Under the pieces are notes generated by a model, which saw nothing but the letters and a program-made list of their open reading frames with translations, did not search any database and was not told the origin of the DNA. DNA of 64,000 nt from Nocardia flavorosea (GTDB lineage Bacteria > Actinomycetota > Actinomycetes > Mycobacteriales > Mycobacteriaceae), in the NCBI RefSeq assembly GCF_015477805.1, contig NZ_JADLQL010000006.1, positions 186,001 to 250,000 on the forward strand. The letters run 5' to 3'. Below are positions 59,836-64,000 of the stretch, piece by piece; positions within the stretch are counted from its first letter, which is position 1, and each line of letters begins with the position of its first letter. Position numbers and translations under genes: made by a program.

Positions 59836-59869
59836 GCGGCCCCCGGCGGGCAGCGCCACTGCACCGTGA

Positions 59870-61450
59870 TCAGGCCTCCCGCCCCGGCGCTTTCGGCCGC
59901 TGGACCGGGCGGGCGAGCCGGGTCGGGGTGAGCCGGCCGCGCAGCGTCACCGATTCGCCGAGCACCCAGTGGCCGGCCTCGGTGGCTGCGGCCGCGGTGA
60001 CCGTCTTCTCCGAGGTGAGCAGCAGGCAATCCTGCTTCGCCAGTTCGCAGAGCCGGGCGGCTTCGTTGACGGCATCACCGATCACCGTGAATTCGTAGCG
60101 TTGCCGAGCGCCCACATTACCCGCGACGACCCGCCCCTCGGCGATACCTATCGCCGCCTCGAATTCGGCGCTGCCGGTATCGAGCCTGGCCCGGATCGCG
60201 CGGCCGCAGGCCAGTGCCGCGCCCGCGGAGTCGGACAGTTGGGCGGGTGTCCCGAAGACGGCCAGTGCCGCGTCGCCTTCGAATTTGTTGAGCAGGCCGC
60301 CGTGCTTTTCCACCTCGTCCACCACCACATCGAAGAACCTGTTGAGGATCGTGACCATCTCGGGCGCGCTCAGGGTCGCGGCCATGGTGGTGGAGCCGAC
60401 TATATCGATGAACAGGGCCGCGGCCTCGACCTCGGCGCCGCCGAGCTCCGGCTTGCCGGCCAGTGCGGCGTCGGCGACCTCGCGCCCGACATGCCTGCCG
60501 AACAGATCCCTGATCTCCTCGCGTTCGCGGAGCCCGCCGACCATACCGTTGAAACCGCTCTGCAGTTCACCCAGTTCGGTGCCGTCGTAGACCGCGAGCG
60601 TGAGATCGAATTCGCCCTTCTCCACCTCGCGCATCGCCCGGCGCACACCGCTGATCGGGGCAACGGTCGCCGCCAATGTCTGGGTCATCAGCAGGCAGCC
60701 GATCACGAGCGCCGCACCGCCGAGCGACAGTACACACACCGCCAGACGTGCGGTGCTCACATCGCCGGTGGTCAGTGCGACCACCGCCACCACCATCAGG
60801 CCCGCCACCGGCAGACCCGAACCGACCAGCCACATCAGCAGCGACCGGCCGAAGACGCCGATACCGCTGCGGGAGCGCGAAGTCCGCGCCGACAGCACCC
60901 GCGAGGTCACCGGCCGTAACGCGAACTCGATGATCAGGTACGTACTCGCGCACACCACGATCGCGCTGAAGGTGATACCGAAGGCAACCTTGGGGATCAG
61001 CCCCGGGTCGGCCAGTCCGGCCAGCAGCGTGAGCACGACCACTCCCCCGAACCACAGCAGCGCCTGGAGCCGCACCAGCCGCCGTGGCACCGCCGCGGCG
61101 GCTGCCTGCTGCTTCCCGGTGGGCACCGTATCGGGGTCGAGCGCCCAGCCCAGTGCGCCCAGACCGCGCGCGGTGCCCCACCACACCCCGATCAGCACGG
61201 CAACCGCCGCGTACACCGGGGCCGCGACCGCATCGATCAGGATCATCTTCTCGGTGAACACCGACGGTCCCGGTAGCACGAACCCGATCAGCGTGATCGA
61301 CACGAATACACCGGCCAGGTTGGCCAGCACGATCGGCACCGTCAACAGCAATTGGATACGAAGCCGCCGAATTCCCGCGGCCTCCTCCTCGCGCCCGAGT
61401 AGTCGCGACCCCCACGGTGCCGCCGCGAGTGGGTGGTTGCTCCGCGGCAT
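59870..61450 (-). CDS. Membrane class III adenylate/guanylate cyclase with HAMP domain
   Basis: About 526 residues. Six hydrophobic segments (about 35-295) are followed by a HAMP domain (IGCLLMTQTLAATVAPISGV onwards) and a cyclase domain (from about 365). Catalytic landmarks are complete: metal-binding Asp in FIDIVGSTTMA and in LNKFEGDAALAVFG, the Lys of NKFEGD for adenine recognition, and FTVIGDAVNEAARL with the Asp/Asn-Arg pair. It fits the mycobacterial Rv1318c-Rv1320c/Rv3645 group, making cAMP on ATP. ATG 61450 is preferred; a longer frame to 61633 has no features. Divergent from the PoxB-like gene. Signals sensed by the membrane part are unknown. Confidence 0.92.
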   Translation of the reverse strand: MPRSNHPLAAAPWGSRLLGREEEAAGIRRLRIQLLLTVPIVLANLAGVFVSITLIGFVLPGPSVFTEKMILIDAVAAPVYAAVAVLIGVWWGTARGLGALGWALDPDTVPTGKQQAAAAAVPRRLVRLQALLWFGGVVVLTLLAGLADPGLIPKVAFGITFSAIVVCASTYLIIEFALRPVTSRVLSARTSRSRSGIGVFGRSLLMWLVGSGLPVAGLMVVAVVALTTGDVSTARLAVCVLSLGGAALVIGCLLMTQTLAATVAPISGVRRAMREVEKGEFDLTLAVYDGTELGELQSGFNGMVGGLREREEIRDLFGRHVGREVADAALAGKPELGGAEVEAAALFIDIVGSTTMAATLSAPEMVTILNRFFDVVVDEVEKHGGLLNKFEGDAALAVFGTPAQLSDSAGAALACGRAIRARLDTGSAEFEAAIGIAEGRVVAGNVGARQRYEFTVIGDAVNEAARLCELAKQDCLLLTSEKTVTAAAATEAGHWVLGESVTLRGRLTPTRLARPVQRPKAPGREA

Positions 61451-61631
61451 GCTCTGCCCGCCCTTTCCGGATCCACACGTACCGAGTACCGGGTCGACCG
61501 GCCCAGCACCCGAACCAGGCATACCACGCCGCCGCACTCCTGACGATCTCCCGGAGCACCGATTCCCTCGCTCCGCGGCGACGCCGCTTCGCCTCACCGA
61601 CGATCGAGCCTCGCGCGCGTAGGGTCGCGCC

Positions 61632-63368
61632 ATGGCGACTGTTGCTCAACATATGATCTCTGCGCTGCAGGTCAGCGGGGTCGGCCGCGTATACGGGTTG
61701 CCCGGCGACAGCTTGAACGGGTTCACCGACGCGATACGGCGGGCGGACGGCATCTCCTGGGAGCATGTGCGGCACGAGGAGGCCGCCGCGTTCGCCGCGA
61801 CAGCGGATGCCGCGCTGACGGGCCGGCTCGCGGTCTGCGCCGGGAGTTGCGGGCCCGGCAATCTCCATCTGATCAACGGACTGTACGACGCGCAGCGGAC
61901 CAGGGTTCCGGTTCTGGCCGTCGCCGCGCATATCCCGATCGCCGAGATCGGATCCGGCTACTTCCAGGAAACCCACCCGGAGGAGTTGTTCCGCGAGTGC
62001 AGTGTCTACTGCGAGCTGGTCAGCAGCCCGGAGTCGGCCCCGCGGATCGTGGAGATGGCTATGCGGGCGGCCGTGGAAGAAAAGGGGGTCGCCGTCGTGG
62101 TGATCCCCGGCGAAGTGTTCCAGAGCCGGCTACCCGACGACCGGTGGAGCACCCGGCCGGTACTACCTTCCCGGTCGGTGGTGCGGCCGGACGACACCAC
62201 CCTGCGCCGGGCGGCCGACGTCCTGAATGCCGGGTCGCGGGTGACGATTCTCGGCGGGGCCGGCACCGGCGGCGCTCACCACGAGGTCATGCGGTTGGCC
62301 GCTACGCTGCAATCCCCGATCGTGCACGCGTTCCGCGGTAAGGAGCACCTGGAGTACGACAACCCGTACGACGTGGGAATGACCGGGTTGCTCGGATACG
62401 CATCGGGGTACAAGGCGATCAAAGAAGCCGACGTACTGCTGATGCTCGGTACCGATTTCCCGTATACGCAGTTCTACCCGGAGGACGCCGCGGTCATCCA
62501 GGTCGATATCCGCGGCAGCCACCTCGGGCGGCGTACGCCGGTCGACGTGGGCATGGTGGGCAGCGTAGCGGACACAGCCGAAGCGCTGCTGCCGCTGCTC
62601 ACCCCGAAAACCGATCGGACACACCTCGACCGGTCACTGCGGCATTACCGGCGCACCCGCAAATCGCTCGACGAACTCGCGGTCAACGATCGCGACCGCA
62701 CCCCGATCAGGCCGGAGTACGTGGCCGGTGTGGTGAACCGGTCGGCTGCCGACGATGCGGTGTTCACTTTCGACGTCGGTTCCCCGACCACCTGGGCGGC
62801 GCGTTATCTGACCATGAACGGCCGGCGCCGGCTGACCGGTTCGTTCACCCACGGCACGATGGCCTGCGCCCTGCCGCATGCCATCGGCGCGCAGACGGCC
62901 TATCCCGGACGCCAGGTGATCGCCCTCGCCGGAGACGGCGGCTTGACGATGCTGTTCGGCGAGCTGCTCACGCTGGTGCAGAACGATCTGCCAGTGAAGG
63001 TGATCGTGTTCAACAACTCGTCACTGAACTTCGTGGAGCTGGAGATGAAGGCGGCCGGGGTGGTGAACTTCGGTACCGGCCTGGACAATCCCGACTTCGG
63101 TGCCGTCGCCCGTGCGATGGGAATATGGGGCCGACGGGTCGAGCAGCCGGGCGACCTGGAGCCGGCGATCACAGAGGCGTTGGCCCACGACGGACCCGCG
63201 CTCGTCGATGTCGTCGTCGCACGGCAGGAATTGACGATCCCGCCGGCCGTCTCGGCGGAGCAGGCGAAGGGTTTCACCCTCTACGCCATCCGCACCATCC
63301 TCGCCGGTCGCGGCGACGAACTGCTCGACCTGGTCACCACCAACGTCGCCCGGCGCATCCTGGATTAG
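61632..63368 (+). CDS. Thiamine-diphosphate enzyme, PoxB-like (pyruvate:quinone oxidoreductase group)
   Basis: A 578-residue ThDP-dependent enzyme. The N-terminal catalytic Glu lies in HVRHEEAAAFAATADAALTG (about 46-65), the central domain VTILGGAGTGGAHHEV (about 205-220) binds FAD/ADP, and the ThDP motif is GDGGLTMLFGELLTLVQNDL then VFNN (about 436-463). The family oxidatively decarboxylates pyruvate to acetate or acts as acetolactate synthase-like enzyme; the C-terminal stretch (LAGRGDELLDLVTTNVARRI) resembles the PoxB lipid-contact tail. Start ATG 61632. It is divergent from the cyclase. Cytoplasmic, possibly peripheral to the membrane. Confidence 0.9.
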   Translation: MATVAQHMISALQVSGVGRVYGLPGDSLNGFTDAIRRADGISWEHVRHEEAAAFAATADAALTGRLAVCAGSCGPGNLHLINGLYDAQRTRVPVLAVAAHIPIAEIGSGYFQETHPEELFRECSVYCELVSSPESAPRIVEMAMRAAVEEKGVAVVVIPGEVFQSRLPDDRWSTRPVLPSRSVVRPDDTTLRRAADVLNAGSRVTILGGAGTGGAHHEVMRLAATLQSPIVHAFRGKEHLEYDNPYDVGMTGLLGYASGYKAIKEADVLLMLGTDFPYTQFYPEDAAVIQVDIRGSHLGRRTPVDVGMVGSVADTAEALLPLLTPKTDRTHLDRSLRHYRRTRKSLDELAVNDRDRTPIRPEYVAGVVNRSAADDAVFTFDVGSPTTWAARYLTMNGRRRLTGSFTHGTMACALPHAIGAQTAYPGRQVIALAGDGGLTMLFGELLTLVQNDLPVKVIVFNNSSLNFVELEMKAAGVVNFGTGLDNPDFGAVARAMGIWGRRVEQPGDLEPAITEALAHDGPALVDVVVARQELTIPPAVSAEQAKGFTLYAIRTILAGRGDELLDLVTTNVARRILD

Positions 63369-63445
63369 GGGCCCAGAGGCGAGCACAGCGACAGCCTGCC
63401 CGGCGCACGGCCGGGTCACGTCCGCGCGTCGCCGGAGTCTGCCGG

Positions 63446-64000
63446 TCAGACCGCCCGGACCAGCGCCTGGCGACCTCGCAGATCTGCCAGGAGCACCTCG
63501 CCGCTGTGGAAGGTTTCGAGGTTTTCGTCCGCGCGCTCCGGGATTCCCGCCGCGCCGAGCGCGCAGCGTTTGAACGCCCGGGCGGCGGTGCTCAATCGGT
63601 GGTGCGCCGTGAAAACCCGGCAGGCGAGTTCATCGGGCAGATCGTCACCCCAGACCGCCAGTTCGGTGAGCCCTTTGTCGAGGCAGTCGATGGCCCCTCG
63701 GCGAACCCATTCGTTGGTGACGAACACATCGGGTGCCAGCAGCACGCTTTCCGGCCAGGTGGCGTGCACCGGGGAGGCCAGGGCGGTGGTCAGGTCCAGG
63801 ACGGTGGCGCCGAGGATCTCCAGGGGCCGGACATCGTCGTGTTCCGTGAGTACGGCGACCACTTCCCAGCCGCCCATCATCCGGTCGAAGATGAAACCGC
63901 CCGCGTACCGGACCGCATCCACCGTATTCGGGGCGACAATTGCCAGCCGGTGCCGCAGCGGATGGCGCCGGGCGTGCGCGCGCACGAGATCGACCGGATG
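63446..64000 (-). CDS. Partial gene running off the right edge, unknown function
   Basis: At least 185 codons on the minus strand; the 5' end is outside the window (the frame is open to the edge, reading HPVDLVRAHARRHPLRHRL). VRYAGGFIFDRMMGGWEVVA, FVTNEWVRRGAIDCLDKGLT and VWGDDLPDELACRVFTAHHR then LSTAARAFKRCALGAAG look like a structured, soluble actinobacterial protein. I do not recognise the family. A C-terminal GEVLLADLRGRQALVRAV ends it. Convergent with the PoxB-like gene. Confidence 0.65.
   Translation of the reverse strand, partial: HPVDLVRAHARRHPLRHRLAIVAPNTVDAVRYAGGFIFDRMMGGWEVVAVLTEHDDVRPLEILGATVLDLTTALASPVHATWPESVLLAPDVFVTNEWVRRGAIDCLDKGLTELAVWGDDLPDELACRVFTAHHRLSTAARAFKRCALGAAGIPERADENLETFHSGEVLLADLRGRQALVRAV

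Noticed and set aside
1..64000. tRNA or rRNA genes
   Set aside because: I saw no T-arm GGTTCRANTCC with a matching acceptor stem and no rRNA-like stretch; stray GTTCGA strings lie inside genes.

Overview
The window reads as chromosome of a high-GC mycolata-type actinomycete, most likely Nocardia or a close relative (an inference). The signs are a lipobox class A beta-lactamase beside a divergent LysR gene, a mycofactocin-coupled SDR, an F420-type PPOX protein, a TIGR03086 (DinB/mycothiol-type) protein, an excalibur protein, five cytochrome P450s, and many acyl-CoA ligase, dehydrogenase and crotonase genes. I saw no rRNA, tRNA or CRISPR array.

Layout. 1-4.4 kb: a partial gene, a pentapeptide-repeat protein, then a bla / lysR / serine-hydrolase group. 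4.5-14.3 kb: first catabolic block (mycofactocin-coupled SDR, P450, TetR, crotonase, two acyl-CoA ligases, two amidohydrolases). 14.4-18.4 kb: small proteins, and an erythromycin-esterase-like gene divergent from a double-MerR regulator. 18.4-23.2 kb: an orphan radical SAM-P450 operon, a second P450 without the ExxR arginine, and a PPOX protein. 23.4-25.1 kb: a secreted excalibur protein and a membrane acyltransferase. 25.3-35.2 kb: second catabolic block (CoA-transferase, a 25-residue-repeat small ORF, aldehyde dehydrogenase, SDR, ferredoxin, P450, a DUF35-thiolase fusion, DoxX, two hydroxyacid dehydrogenases). 35.2-40.8 kb: regulators, a quinone reductase and an MFS exporter. 40.8-45.3 kb: third catabolic block (two acyl-CoA dehydrogenases, P450, ferredoxin). 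45.4-52.5 kb: a lipoprotein, a broken crotonase, an IS200/IS605 remnant, a medium-chain reductase, a deacetylase, AraC, and a GntR-ABC operon. 52.6-57.2 kb: a fourth fatty-acyl block with several broken genes. 57.4-64 kb: a membrane protein, a BASS transporter, an FMN riboswitch with ribH2, a class III cyclase, a PoxB-like enzyme and a partial gene.

How it fits together. The catabolic blocks appear to be one dispersed regulon. A 15-bp palindrome, GAGAAT-N3-ATTCTC, occurs perfect or nearly perfect before the crotonase/ligase pair, both amidohydrolase transcripts, the aldehyde dehydrogenase-CoA-transferase operon, the SDR-ferredoxin-P450 operon, and between the acyl-CoA dehydrogenases and the P450-ferredoxin pair. 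At four of these places it is a tandem pair, about 22 bp centre to centre. The enzyme set (P450 hydroxylation, alcohol and aldehyde oxidation, CoA ligation, dehydrogenation, hydration, retro-aldol or thiolytic cleavage) fits stepwise degradation of a bulky hydrophobic compound such as an isoprenoid, steroid-like or alicyclic acid. The substrate cannot be read from the sequence.

Gene wear is common. There are two deletion scars (LLM/SDR near 41 kb, two head-to-head acyl-CoA dehydrogenases near 53.8 kb), a MarR tail, an IS200 remnant, and three genes broken by one-base changes in short C or G runs, which could be assembly errors.
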